Of a stretch of DNA of 41,308 nt, positions 1-7,527 are shown one piece after another (within the stretch, counting starts at the first letter, position 1; every line of letters starts with the position of its first letter). The position numbers and the translations under genes were made by a program. The notes beneath the pieces are model-generated. The model saw nothing but the letters and a program-made list of their open reading frames with translations, made no database searches and had not been told where the DNA came from. The stretch comes from Haloterrigena salina JCM 13891 (GTDB lineage Archaea; Halobacteriota; Halobacteria; Halobacteriales; Natrialbaceae): NCBI RefSeq assembly GCF_000337495.1, contig NZ_AOIS01000047.1, positions 66,951-108,258 on the forward strand, given 5' to 3'.

Positions 1-168
1 GAGGAACGACTCGAGGAGGTCGCCCTTGCCGTCGAAGTGGTAGTGCAGGGTGCCCTTGCTCTTGTCCGACTCCGCGGCGATGTCTTGCATCGTCAACTCC
101 GCGTAGCCGTGTTTGCAGAGCGCCCGGTACGTCGCCTCCATAAGATCGTCAACAGTGTCTTCGGACAT
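1..168 (-). CDS. TetR-family regulator, N-terminal part (cut by window edge)
   Basis: The first 56 codons of a TetR/AcrR DNA-binding domain are visible, read leftward from ATG at 168; the ligand-binding part lies outside the window. The reading contains the helix-turn-helix segment TMQDIAAESDKSKGTLHYHF, where the short helix followed by LHYHF is the family signature. It is very similar to the complete TetR protein at 40203-40817: both share LMEATY, ALCKHGYA and DIAAES. A palindrome at 191-204 lies just upstream of this start and nearly matches the one before the other regulator, so autorepression is likely (inference). TetR proteins of this kind usually repress an adjacent efflux gene, but none is visible on this side. 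Confidence 0.9.
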   Translation of the reverse strand, partial: MSEDTVDDLMEATYRALCKHGYAELTMQDIAAESDKSKGTLHYHFDGKGDLLESFL

Positions 169-190
169 TCGAAATTTCGTTACCTGACTT

Positions 191-204
191 ACTGACCGAC
201 CAGT
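191..204. promoter_or_regulatory. Likely TetR operator upstream of the partial TetR gene
   Basis: ACTGACCGACCAGT has perfect ACTG/CAGT arms. On the minus strand it reads ACTGGTCGGTCAGT, which differs at one position from ACTGGCCGGTCAGT before the second TetR gene. It lies between a weak TATA-like CTTTTGAC (about 206-214) and the start at 168, where a bound repressor would block transcription. Confidence 0.6.
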
Positions 205-341
205 CAAAAGGGCTTTGCAACCGGACGGTCGCGATCGACTGGATCGCAAGACGAGCGATCAAAGAGATGGGAAGACGGACGATAACAGTAGATAGTATCT
301 CGATTTCGTTACTAATAGAGAGCCCACATCTGAGCGGGTTT

Positions 342-566
342 TCAGAAATATGCCTCTCTGATCACAAACAGTAGCCAGACTATCGGTGCAAGAGCGAGTA
401 CCAAGCCTAACACGCCTATCGAATAGTTCCCTTCCACGAGTCCCCGCGCCCATCCCCTTCCGAGATAAAAAATGAACAGGGAAAGGATAACCAAAATCAC
501 ATTGCGGAGTGAAAAGCCCAATCCTTCCGCATTGGAATCAGGCGATGGCATTTCGTAATAATTCAT
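342..566 (-). CDS. Small hypothetical membrane protein, two transmembrane helices
   Basis: A 74-residue protein of unknown family. Two hydrophobic segments are clear, about residues 21-38 and 49-68, separated by a short loop (GRGWARGLVEGNYS). The N-terminus is short and polar. The ATG at 566 is used; a second ATG at 551 (MPSPDS) is possible. Its codons are less GC-rich than those of its neighbours and it sits in AT-richer DNA, so it may be a recent arrival. It stands alone between the TetR gene and the RNA-binding protein gene. No function can be assigned. Confidence 0.55.
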   Translation of the reverse strand: MNYYEMPSPDSNAEGLGFSLRNVILVILSLFIFYLGRGWARGLVEGNYSIGVLGLVLALAPIVWLLFVIREAYF

Positions 567-660
567 CTCGTCTTGTGATAAGCGTTCTCCCGTTACGTTC
601 GCACACGAACTTGACGAAACCAGCCATCCAGTTTCAGGCGTAGTTCTAAATAAAGAAATC

Positions 661-674
661 GTAGTACTAACTAC
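661..674. repeat. Short inverted repeat GTAGT-N4-ACTAC
   Basis: Perfect 5-bp arms around ACTA, in the AT-rich gap between the small membrane gene and the RNA-binding protein gene. A further CGTAGT copy lies about 20 bp to the left, next to a TATA-like stretch (TTTATTTAG on the minus strand, about 642-650). It could be a regulator site for the 342-566 gene; the repeat is short and chance is not excluded. Confidence 0.25.
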
Positions 675-730
675 TGATAACGGGACATCAGGACAGATAC
701 TCGCCGTCCGACGCGTCGAGACGACGAAAC

Positions 731-1183
731 TCAGTCCTGCTCGCGCAGTCGCTCGAGGACCTCCTCGGCGTTGGCGACTGCTTTCTCCTTCTTCGCGGGG
801 TAGGCTTCGACCTTCCCGCGGAAGGTGATGCCGTCGCCGAGTCGAACGTCTCCTTCGAAGGCGGCCTGCTTGTCGAGTCGCAAGAAGAGTTCGGTGTTCT
901 CGGTGACCCGCTCGTCGAGCTCCTCGATCAGGTCGTCGAACGACTCGAGGTCGGCCAGCCGCGAGAGGACGTGACGGACGTCGTCGGCCGTCTCGACGCG
1001 AGCCGAGAGGACCAGAATGCGATCGCCGTAGTGGCCCTCGCTCTCGACGCGTTCGATCTCGAACGGTTCGTCGTCGTCGCCGTCGGGAAGAAACGTGCGC
1101 AGGGCCTCCTCGACGCGTTTCTCGTCCTCGGTGGCGTAGCAGAACGTGCGTAAGTCGACGTAGTGAAGCGGGATCTGTGGCAT
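731..1183 (-). CDS. RNA-binding protein, COG1325/PF01877 type
   Basis: A 150-residue acidic protein matching the archaeal RNA-binding family once called DUF54, with a dsRBD-like fold and predicted links to RNA processing or the exosome. Family-like features are the opening MPQIPLHYVDLRTFCYATED, the central GHYGDRILVLSARVE strand region, and the FLRLDKQAAFEG segment followed by GDGITFRGKVEAYP. Length is normal for the family. The start ATG at 1183 lies 58 bp after the stop of the gene ending at 1242, so the two may be co-transcribed. Its exact RNA target is unknown. Confidence 0.8.
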   Translation of the reverse strand: MPQIPLHYVDLRTFCYATEDEKRVEEALRTFLPDGDDDEPFEIERVESEGHYGDRILVLSARVETADDVRHVLSRLADLESFDDLIEELDERVTENTELFLRLDKQAAFEGDVRLGDGITFRGKVEAYPAKKEKAVANAEEVLERLREQD

Positions 1184-1241
1184 CTGAACCTATCCGTGTC
1201 CGTGAAACGGTCGCGAATCGAATCCTCGCGACCAGCGGTCG

Positions 1242-1448
1242 TTAGTCCTCGTCTTCGTCTTCGTCGCCGTCGTCGGCCGCCTCGAGGTCGTCCTCGGGGA
1301 CGCCGGTCTCCTGTCCGTCCTCGAAGCTGACGGTGTAGGTGACGTCACCGAACATCGACTCCATCGTCTGGGTGACGGTGCCGGTCTCTCCGTCGAACTC
1401 GCTGTGCTCGTCGTTCAGGACGACGCGATCGTCTTCCTCGAAGCTCAT
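1242..1448 (-). CDS. Small acidic SH3/KOW-like protein
   Basis: A 68-residue protein. Residues 5-55 read like a small beta-barrel of the KOW/SH3 type: DRVVLNDE, a GETGTVTQ turn, then YTVSFEDGQETGVPEDDL. The last 15 residues are almost all Asp/Glu. No function is known; such proteins are common in haloarchaea. A TATA-like CCTTTTTACG lies about 29 bp upstream of the ATG at 1448, consistent with a leaderless transcript. Coding is supported by the acidic composition and by GC3 bias. Confidence 0.7.
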   Translation of the reverse strand: MSFEEDDRVVLNDEHSEFDGETGTVTQTMESMFGDVTYTVSFEDGQETGVPEDDLEAADDGDEDEDED

Positions 1449-1487
1449 ACCCGATGGTTCCCCGCGGTCGCGTAAAAAGGGACTGAT

Positions 1488-1835
1488 TCAGTCGTTCGCC
1501 GCCGTCGCCCGGTCGCGCAACCGCTCGTATCCGTAGCCGACGGCGACCGCGATCGAATAGCTCGCGCCGAGGAACGGCACCCAGTAGACCCAGAACTCGA
1601 AGCGCGGCGCGACGGCGTTTCCGATCGCCGTTCCGACGCTGTAGAGCAGATATCCCGGGAGCGCGAGCGGCGAGAAGAACCGCGAGTCGAGCCAGCCGAG
1701 GGCGAACGGGACGACGACCGCCGCGAAGGCGGCGACCGTCGCGGGACTCGCGACGGCCCGGCGGAGCGACGCCGGCAGGTACCGCTCGAGCGCGGGGCTC
1801 GCACCGTCACCCGGACGCTCGCGTTCGGCGGTCAT
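1488..1835 (-). CDS. Hypothetical membrane protein coupled to the M14-like gene
   Basis: A 115-residue protein with an N-terminal cytoplasmic-type stretch and two or three hydrophobic segments, about residues 29-46, 56-70 and 79-98. The family is not recognised. Its ATG at 1835 overlaps the stop of the upstream hydrolase gene (ATGA overlap), so the two are translationally coupled. This suggests a shared membrane or envelope role (inference). Confidence 0.7.
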   Translation of the reverse strand: MTAERERPGDGASPALERYLPASLRRAVASPATVAAFAAVVVPFALGWLDSRFFSPLALPGYLLYSVGTAIGNAVAPRFEFWVYWVPFLGASYSIAVAVGYGYERLRDRATAAND

Positions 1836-2647
1836 TCGGCACCTCCGGCCTCGACCTCGAGCAGGCCGTGCATCGCGAGGACGCGCGCCGTCGCCAGCCG
1901 CGTCAGTTCGACCCTCGTCTCCCGATCCAGCAGGAACTCGGTCGTCTCGAAGAGATAGGCCGTCGACTCGAGTTCGCGGGCGGCCTTCTGGAAGAGCAGG
2001 GGACTCGAGAGATCGGTCTCCCGGGCCGTGAACCGGTGGAAGGGGATATACCAGGAAACGCCGTCCGCGTCGAGCGCGTCGGCGAGTTCGTCGCCGCGGG
2101 CGTCCGGCGAGTGAAAGATCGCCTGCCCGACGTACTCCCGGTGAAGTCCGTAGATGCCGAGCGACCGGTGGAGGTCGAGGACGACGTCCGGTTCGCGGCG
2201 GTCGACGGCGTCCCAGATTCCGCGCGCGAGTTCGGTCGTCGGCTCCTGGCCGACCGGAAACATGCGGTTCAGATCGCCGTCGGGGCCCTCCCGCTCGTTG
2301 TTCTCGACAGCCACGCGGTTCGTCTCGGGGACGACGACGAGCGTGCCCGCGTCGGGGCGCCAGTCGACGGCCTCGCGAGCGACCGCGACGCCGCTTCGCT
2401 CGTCGCCGTGGACGCCGCCGAACACCATCGCCGTCGGACCGTCCCGCGGCGAGTCGATCTCGTACAGCGGCGTCTCGTGATCGGTGTCCGGAAGGAGTCG
2501 TTCCGTCTGCGTTTCGGCCTCGCCCGCGTCGCTCGGGGTTCGAGCGGCCGCGAGCAGCCGGTCGTTACTCGGCGGCTGACTCGCGACACCGGCGGTAACC
2601 GTTCCCGCGAGAACGCTGCCGGCGGCCAACAGGGTCCGACGATTCAT
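1832..2647 (-). CDS. Secreted succinylglutamate desuccinylase/aspartoacylase-like M14 zinc hydrolase
   Basis: A 271-residue protein of the AstE/AspA branch of M14 carboxypeptidase-like zinc enzymes. The zinc motif HxxE is in GGVHGDERSG, the arginine motif in DLNRMFP, and the third zinc ligand in LDLHRS. The N-terminus MNRRTLLAAG with a following hydrophobic run suggests a Tat signal, so the enzyme probably acts outside the membrane. Family members hydrolyse N-acyl amino acids or peptides; the substrate here is unknown. The gene overlaps the downstream membrane-protein gene by four bases. Length is slightly short compared with cytosolic AstE. Confidence 0.85.
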   Translation of the reverse strand: MNRRTLLAAGSVLAGTVTAGVASQPPSNDRLLAAARTPSDAGEAETQTERLLPDTDHETPLYEIDSPRDGPTAMVFGGVHGDERSGVAVAREAVDWRPDAGTLVVVPETNRVAVENNEREGPDGDLNRMFPVGQEPTTELARGIWDAVDRREPDVVLDLHRSLGIYGLHREYVGQAIFHSPDARGDELADALDADGVSWYIPFHRFTARETDLSSPLLFQKAARELESTAYLFETTEFLLDRETRVELTRLATARVLAMHGLLEVEAGGAE

Positions 2648-2765
2648 CGGATCGGAGAACGGCGTCCCGCCTGAAGCGCTTTCCTATCGACGACGCGCGA
2701 CGTCGCAACTGAGTGAGATGAAACTCGAGGAGGCCCGACGCGGCCGTTGGTCGGTCGCGGTCGAA

Positions 2766-2939
2766 CTATCGCATGTTCTCGAGGGCGACGACGGTGTCCG
2801 ACATGAGCCACGCGTCCTCGTTGGCGGCGTCTTCGATGCTGAGCGCGAAGAACGACTCGCGGCCGTCGTCGACCGTAATTCGGTAGCTACGGCTCTCTAA
2901 GCGGACTTCTGCGGACGGGTTCGATTCAGCGGGGACCAC
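2766..2939 (-). CDS. Small hypothetical haloarchaeal protein
   Basis: The C-terminal part has the composition of a real haloarchaeal protein: YRITVDDGRESFFALSIED followed by NEDAWLMSDTVVALENMR, resembling small DUF proteins that end in a D/N-x-DAW-x-SD motif. The same frame stays open up to an ATG at 3050, but the extra 37 residues are basic and unlike haloarchaeal protein. I therefore prefer the GTG at 2939, giving 57 residues. The start is uncertain, and no Shine-Dalgarno or clear TATA decides it. Function unknown. Confidence 0.5.
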   Translation of the reverse strand: MVPAESNPSAEVRLESRSYRITVDDGRESFFALSIEDAANEDAWLMSDTVVALENMR

Positions 2940-3094
2940 AGTCGTGCTCGGGAACCAGCGGGGATAACTCGCTCGGTCGGCGGTCGATCCGGGACGAACG
3001 GAGCCGCGAACGGTCACACGAGAGCCGTCCGAACGGGGACGGATTAGCAATATCGACGGACGCTATCGGGGTGTCGAGTGCACGCCCGGAGGCG

Positions 3095-3775
3095 TTACTC
3101 GCCGAGTTCCTCGAGCAGCGTCTCGGCCGCGGCGCTCGAGGATTCGGGACCGCGGGCGGTCAGCAGGTCGCCGTCGACGGTGACGCTGGTGTCCGCGTCG
3201 AGTTCGGCGTCCCAGTTGGCGCCAGCCGCCTTGACCTCGTCTTCGACCCAGTAGGGCAGTTTCCGGCCGCTTGGCATCAGGTCGTTCTCGTCGACGATGC
3301 CCTCCTCCCACTCGTTGGGGAAGCCGGTGATGTTGCGACCGTTGACGATGAACGCGCCCTGTCGGTCGCGGGCGAACGCGAGGATGCCGACGGCGTGGCA
3401 GACGACCAGCGCCTTGCCGTCGTCGCCGGCGACGGCCTCGCGGAGGAGGCGCCGCGCGTCGCTGTCCTGGTTGACGTCCCACGCGGTGCCGTGACCGCCG
3501 GGGAAGACGACCGCGTCGTAGCCCTCGGCCTCGGCCTGGGCCGTTGGGATCGGATCGTTCAGTCGCTCGTCGTTCTCGTGGACCTCACGGACGTGCTCGG
3601 CGGTCTCCTCGCCGACCTCGTCGGGATCGATCGAGCGCTCGTCGACCTTCGGCGGCTTCCCGGAGGGCGTCGAGACCGTGATCTCGAGGCCCGCTTCCGA
3701 GAGCGCCTCGAGCGGCTCGACGCATTCTTCTCCCCAATACCCCTCTTCGCTGACGACAAACAGTGCAGAACTCAC
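3095..3775 (-). CDS. DJ-1/PfpI (HchA-like) family protein
   Basis: A 226-residue class I glutamine-amidotransferase-like protein of the DJ-1/PfpI superfamily. The nucleophile elbow is VVCHAVGIL with Cys126 followed by His127; an acidic residue near Glu17 and the FPGGHGTAWD loop complete the usual site. Homologues are chaperone or glyoxalase/deglycase-like stress proteins. The start is the GTG at 3775: a TATA-like GTTTTTAGG lies about 26 bp upstream, and the open frame beyond it would run into the divergent hsp20 gene and has non-archaeal composition. It is divergent from hsp20, so the pair looks like a stress-response locus (inference). Confidence 0.85.
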   Translation of the reverse strand: MSSALFVVSEEGYWGEECVEPLEALSEAGLEITVSTPSGKPPKVDERSIDPDEVGEETAEHVREVHENDERLNDPIPTAQAEAEGYDAVVFPGGHGTAWDVNQDSDARRLLREAVAGDDGKALVVCHAVGILAFARDRQGAFIVNGRNITGFPNEWEEGIVDENDLMPSGRKLPYWVEDEVKAAGANWDAELDADTSVTVDGDLLTARGPESSSAAAETLLEELGE

Positions 3776-3907
3776 ACCCGTCCGTACGGGACGGAGCCTA
3801 AAAACGACCAGCCCTCCCCTCGGTTCTGCCGCAATGTCTCGCTTCGATACGTTTCCTTGCGTGACAATCCGCGACGACGAGAGTGGCCTTTTTCGCCGTT
3901 CGAGTTT

Positions 3908-3921
3908 TATGGTATACCATA
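3908..3921. promoter_or_regulatory. Perfect 14-bp palindrome at the hsp20 start
   Basis: TATGGTATACCATA is a perfect palindrome ending two bases before the ATG of hsp20 at 3924. It lies where transcription of a leaderless gene would begin, with the T-rich CCTTTTTCG at about 3889-3897 as the possible TATA element. A regulator dimer bound here would block initiation. The binding protein is not known. Confidence 0.5.
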
Positions 3922-3923
3922 CC

Positions 3924-4478
3924 ATGTCAGATAGACCCACTCCGTTCGACGGACTCGACGAGCTGTTCGACCAACTGAATCGTCGGCTCGAGACGGCCGC
4001 CCGAACCTGGCAGTCGGAGGTCGACGACCGGAGTCGACTCGACCTCTCGATGAGCGGGGCGGCGACCCGGCTGGACCTGACCGATCGGGGCGACGAGTTC
4101 GTCGCCACCGTCGACGTCCCCGGCTACGAGAGCGACGACCTCGAGATTCGCGTCCGCGACGAGACGCTCGCCATCAGGGGCGAACGACAGCACGCGGTCA
4201 CGGAGAGCAGCGGACTCGACGAGCGCGGCGATCTCGAGGAACGCGAGCGCGAGGAGACGCGCGGGACGGGCGAACGCGACCGGGCGGGCGAGACGGGCGA
4301 GCAGGAGGGAACCTACATTCGCCGCGAGCGCGAGTTGCAGTCGTTCAGCCGGCAGGTTCAGCTTCCCGAGCGCGTCGACGCCGACGCCGCGACCGCGACC
4401 GTCAACAACGGCGTCCTGACGGTTCGGCTTCCGAAACTGGAGCCCGGCGGCGAGACGCGGACGATCGACATCGACTGA
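3924..4478 (+). CDS. hsp20: Hsp20/alpha-crystallin small heat-shock protein
   Basis: A 184-residue small heat-shock protein that holds unfolding proteins in the cytoplasm. The alpha-crystallin domain begins near residue 55 with DEFVATVDVPGYESDDLEI, continues with TLAIRGERQ, and resumes with YIRRERELQSFSRQVQLPE and NNGVLTVRLPK. The C-terminal I-x-I anchor is present as IDID. Between the RGERQ strand and the YIRRER strand lies an insertion of about 40 charged residues rich in Glu, Arg and Gly, longer than in typical archaeal Hsp20. The ATG at 3924 gives the usual MSDRPTPFD opening; an in-frame ATG at 3909 lies inside the palindrome. It is divergent from the DJ-1 gene. Confidence 0.92.
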   Translation: MSDRPTPFDGLDELFDQLNRRLETAARTWQSEVDDRSRLDLSMSGAATRLDLTDRGDEFVATVDVPGYESDDLEIRVRDETLAIRGERQHAVTESSGLDERGDLEEREREETRGTGERDRAGETGEQEGTYIRRERELQSFSRQVQLPERVDADAATATVNNGVLTVRLPKLEPGGETRTIDID

Positions 4479-4560
4479 CCGGCGATGGCGCAGCCAACAC
4501 TCATCGACCGATCGCGACGGCCCCGCCACCAGGTGTGTGCCCGGATCGACTGGCGCGCGC

Positions 4561-5565
4561 TCACTGGATGTCGTCGAGGTTCAGGGCGTCGAAGAACCGA
4601 CGCGTGAGGCGGCCGTCGACGAACTCGAGCAGTGCGTCCGTGTCGTCGGCCTCGTCGGCGAAGAGGCCGAGCTCGATCCGTCCGCCGGCCATGTCGTGGT
4701 GGCCGCCGACCTGTCCGAGGTCGTCGAAGGCGGTCTGGAGCGTCTCGCCGATGTGGATCCGCGGATCGATCGACCGCGCGCTCAACCGGATCGAGCCGCC
4801 GACGACCCCGTAGACGAGCACCGTGTCGACGCCCTCGAGGTTCAGCAGGTAGTCCGCGGCCTGGGGTAAGGCGTCGGTCTCGGTCGTCTTGCCGACGCTC
4901 GCGACCAGCGAGGAGCCCCGGCGCTCGCGGCTCGCGATCGCCTTCCCGATCGCGTCGAGCGTGCCCGGCGAGAACGCGCTGCTGTAGAGTTGCTCGAGGG
5001 TCTCTAGGTCCGCGTGCGGGTAGACCGCCAGCGCCGCCTCGTACTCCCGGCGGGTCGGCTCGCGGACGAAATCGAGCCGTTCGCGGTGGAGCGCGAACAG
5101 CAGCGCCGAGGCGAGCCGCGTCGTCAACTCGATCTCGAGCTCGCAGAGGTACTCGACGAAGATGGTCGCGGTCGCGCCGATCCGGGTCCGGACGTCCTCG
5201 AAGGGCGCGCCGACCGACTCGCCGGGGTGGTGATCGACGACGATCCCGGGCTCGATCTCCGTCGGGAGTTCGGTGTTGGCCCCCGGCTGTGAGTGATCGA
5301 CAAAGCCGATGCAGTCGTAGTCGTCGACGGCCGTGTCCTCGAGCGCCTGCAGAGAGATGTCGAGCATGTTGACCAGCGCCCGGTTTTGCTGGTGGGAAAT
5401 CTCGCCGCCGTAGGCGATCGTCACCTCCTCGACGTCGTGGTCGATCGCGATCGCCTCGAGGGCCAGAGCGCTGGCCAGGCAGTCCGGATCCGGGTTGTCG
5501 TGGCAGACGATCGCCAGCGACTCCACCGTCTCGAGGACGGCCACGAGTTCGTCTGCGCGGGACAT
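4561..5565 (-). CDS. DHH/DHHA1 phosphoesterase (RecJ/NrnA-like)
   Basis: A 334-residue two-domain phosphoesterase. The DHH domain shows HDNPDPDCLASA near residue 22, a DHS metal motif in FVDHSQPG, and the signature VDHHPG. The C-terminal DHHA1 domain ends with the GGHHDMAGGR loop near residue 290. Relatives degrade nanoRNA, pAp or cyclic dinucleotides using Mn2+. Length fits the NrnA-like group rather than RecJ. The gene is convergent with hsp20 and starts at ATG 5565. The exact substrate cannot be read from the sequence. Confidence 0.88.
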   Translation of the reverse strand: MSRADELVAVLETVESLAIVCHDNPDPDCLASALALEAIAIDHDVEEVTIAYGGEISHQQNRALVNMLDISLQALEDTAVDDYDCIGFVDHSQPGANTELPTEIEPGIVVDHHPGESVGAPFEDVRTRIGATATIFVEYLCELEIELTTRLASALLFALHRERLDFVREPTRREYEAALAVYPHADLETLEQLYSSAFSPGTLDAIGKAIASRERRGSSLVASVGKTTETDALPQAADYLLNLEGVDTVLVYGVVGGSIRLSARSIDPRIHIGETLQTAFDDLGQVGGHHDMAGGRIELGLFADEADDTDALLEFVDGRLTRRFFDALNLDDIQ

Positions 5566-5710
5566 ACTTGATGTACGACGACGAGACGTTTGAATCCCGC
5601 GTCGCGTCTCACGAACAGTATTGGCGGTCCCAGCACCATCGCGCGGTTCGCTCGAAGGAACGCCGGCTCGGGCCGAGACCGAACTCGGACGGTCGCTCTC
5701 GAGGCGCCGT

Positions 5711-5835
5711 CGAACACGCTTATACCGAAATCAGAACATCTTCGGGTCCGTTCTCGAGCGGAGGTAACGCGACTGTACCCCTACAGTAGGCTTCCCATCC
5801 CGGAGAAACGCGCCTCGTGGTTCAATAATCGAACG
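5711..5835 (+). promoter_or_regulatory. nirK upstream region with candidate regulator sites
   Basis: The 290-bp gap before nirK holds two candidate promoters. A CGAAC half-site at 5711-5715 stands four bases before TTATA at 5720-5724. Closer to the gene, GTTCAATAATCGAAC is a 15-bp imperfect palindrome overlapping a TATA-like CAATAATC about 30 bp before the ATG. As I recall, haloarchaeal denitrification promoters carry CGAAC-N4-GTTCG-type sites read by NarO; only a half-site is seen here. Confidence 0.4.
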
Positions 5836-5858
5836 GATCGATACCCAGGTGTCACGTC

Positions 5859-6959
5859 ATGACCCCGACCACCAACTCCCGACGACGGTTCCTGCAAACG
5901 GCCGGTGGGGCGACCGCGCTGGCGATCGCCGGTTGTCTCGACGGACTGTCTAACGACGGCGAGCAGAACGCACAGGGCACCGATACCGAGACGGACGAGG
6001 AGGGGGAGCCGGCGGCGGTCGAGTCCGTCGACGTCGACAGGATCGCTCGCGATCCGACGGCTATCCCCGATCCGGTCGACTGGAACGAGCCTCGCGAGCA
6101 CGACGTCACGGTTCGAACCGAGCGGGTGACCGCCGAGATCGAACCGGGGGTCACCTTCGACTACATGACCTTCGAGGGGCAGGTCCCCGGTCCGATGCTG
6201 CGGGTCCGCCGCGGCGACCGCGTCACCCTCACCTTCGAGGTCTCCGACGACCTGAACGTCACAAACCACAACATGGATTTCCACGCGGTTTACGGACCGG
6301 GCGGCGGTGCCGACGCGACGACGATTAGCCCCGGCGACGACCCCGCGCAGATCAGCTTCAGCGCCGAGTACCCGGGCGTGTTCATCTACCACTGTGCGAT
6401 ACCGAACATGGATCAGCACATCAGCGCCGGGATGTTCGGCTCGATCCTCGTCGAGCCCGAGGACGGCCTTCCGGAGGTCGATCGGGAGTTCTACCTCGGC
6501 CAGCACGAGATCTACACGGACGGGTCGGTCGGCGAGAAGGGACACCACGGTTTCGACTTCGACGCGATGCTGGCCGAGCAGCCCACGTACGTCGTCTTCA
6601 ACGGGCAGGCCTACGGTTTCACCGAGGACGGCGTCGGGCCGATGCACGCCGACGTCGGCGAAACCGCCCGCGTCTACTTCGCCAACGGCGGGCCGAACCT
6701 GCTGAGTTCGTGGCACCCGATCGGCAACGTCTGGAGTCGGTTCTACCGCGACGGCGACCTCCTGACCGCCCCCGATCATAACATCGAGACCGCGCCCGTG
6801 GCCCCAGGGACGACCGCCGCGGCCGAGATGGAGTTCCCCGTCCCCGGACCGGTCAAGATCGTCGACCACGCACTGACCCGCGCGGCTCGGCGGGGCGCAC
6901 TCGCGGTCATCGATATCGACGGCGAGGCGGATCCCGAAATCTACGATCCGAATCCGTGA
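5859..6959 (+). CDS. nirK: Copper-containing nitrite reductase
   Basis: A 366-residue two-cupredoxin NirK that reduces nitrite to nitric oxide at the outer face of the membrane. All copper residues are visible: HNMDFH (His137, Asp140, His142), HCAIPNMDQH (His178, Cys179, His187), Met192, the catalytic His286 in SSWHPIG, and a late His in VDHAL. The N-terminus has a twin-arginine SRRRFLQ motif and a lipobox-like IAGC at residues 23-26, so it is probably Tat-exported and lipid-anchored. An acidic linker of about 25 residues follows. No nor, nar or nos genes lie nearby; the next gene is a HTH_10 regulator. Confidence 0.95.
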   Translation: MTPTTNSRRRFLQTAGGATALAIAGCLDGLSNDGEQNAQGTDTETDEEGEPAAVESVDVDRIARDPTAIPDPVDWNEPREHDVTVRTERVTAEIEPGVTFDYMTFEGQVPGPMLRVRRGDRVTLTFEVSDDLNVTNHNMDFHAVYGPGGGADATTISPGDDPAQISFSAEYPGVFIYHCAIPNMDQHISAGMFGSILVEPEDGLPEVDREFYLGQHEIYTDGSVGEKGHHGFDFDAMLAEQPTYVVFNGQAYGFTEDGVGPMHADVGETARVYFANGGPNLLSSWHPIGNVWSRFYRDGDLLTAPDHNIETAPVAPGTTAAAEMEFPVPGPVKIVDHALTRAARRGALAVIDIDGEADPEIYDPNP

Positions 6960-7104
6960 GAATCGACCTTCGAAGACCGCCGTACGACGGGTAATCGACC
7001 CCCGTTTCCAGCGCAGTTAGAACGATGCAAATCGAAACAAACACCCCCGTCGCAGTGTCCGGTATCGGCGAGCAACCCGGGGCCGATCAACGCGCTGTCT
7101 GCCC

Positions 7105-7509
7105 ATGAGGAACGATACCGACGGCAACCGGATCCGAGTCACGGTGACCGTGACCGAGGACGATTCGATCGAACAGCTCGTCGACTGTGTCGAAGACGTG
7201 GTCGACGCTCGCATCGTCGATGCACCCGACTCGAGTCGCCGCCCGACGACGCTCCGAATCGACGTCCGGGACGTGACGCCGAAACAGTGGGAAGCACTCG
7301 AAGTCGCCTTCGAGCAGGGATACTTCGACTGCCCTCGAGGGACGGATCTCGAGACGCTCGCGGCGAGGCTTTCGATCTCGAAGTCGGCGGTTTCCCAGCG
7401 CCTTCGCGCGGCCGAGGCGACGCTCCTCCGCGCGATCGTCGAGGCGACTCGAGCGTCCGGATCGCACGATGTCGATACCGGGGCCGAACCGGAACCCGAA
7501 ACGCGATAA
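7105..7509 (+). CDS. HTH_10 (Bat-type) transcription regulator
   Basis: A 134-residue protein. The first 60 residues form a small ligand- or partner-binding region of unknown type. Residues about 62-112 are the HTH_10 domain (PF04967) found in Bat and NarO-like haloarchaeal regulators: LTPKQWEALEVAFEQGYFD-like text (here beginning VTPKQ) followed by LAARLSISKSAVSQRLRAAE. There is no Cys-rich N-terminal sensor of the NarO kind. It lies 145 bp after nirK on the same strand and may control it (inference). The ATG at 7105 is the first in frame. Confidence 0.82.
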   Translation: MRNDTDGNRIRVTVTVTEDDSIEQLVDCVEDVVDARIVDAPDSSRRPTTLRIDVRDVTPKQWEALEVAFEQGYFDCPRGTDLETLAARLSISKSAVSQRLRAAEATLLRAIVEATRASGSHDVDTGAEPEPETR

Positions 7510-7527
7510 CCGGCCGAGCGTTACTTC

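Noticed and set aside
2718-2900. 60-codon plus-strand frame
   Set aside because: It overlaps the better-supported small minus-strand gene and has non-acidic, shadow-like composition.
3776-4108. N-terminal extension of the DJ-1 protein to an ATG at 4108
   Set aside because: It would overlap the divergent hsp20 coding region, has Ser/Arg-rich composition, and the GTG at 3775 has a well-placed TATA element.
5781-6869. 362-codon minus-strand frame opposite nirK
   Set aside because: All nirK copper ligands are on the other strand; this frame has no domain and shadow composition.
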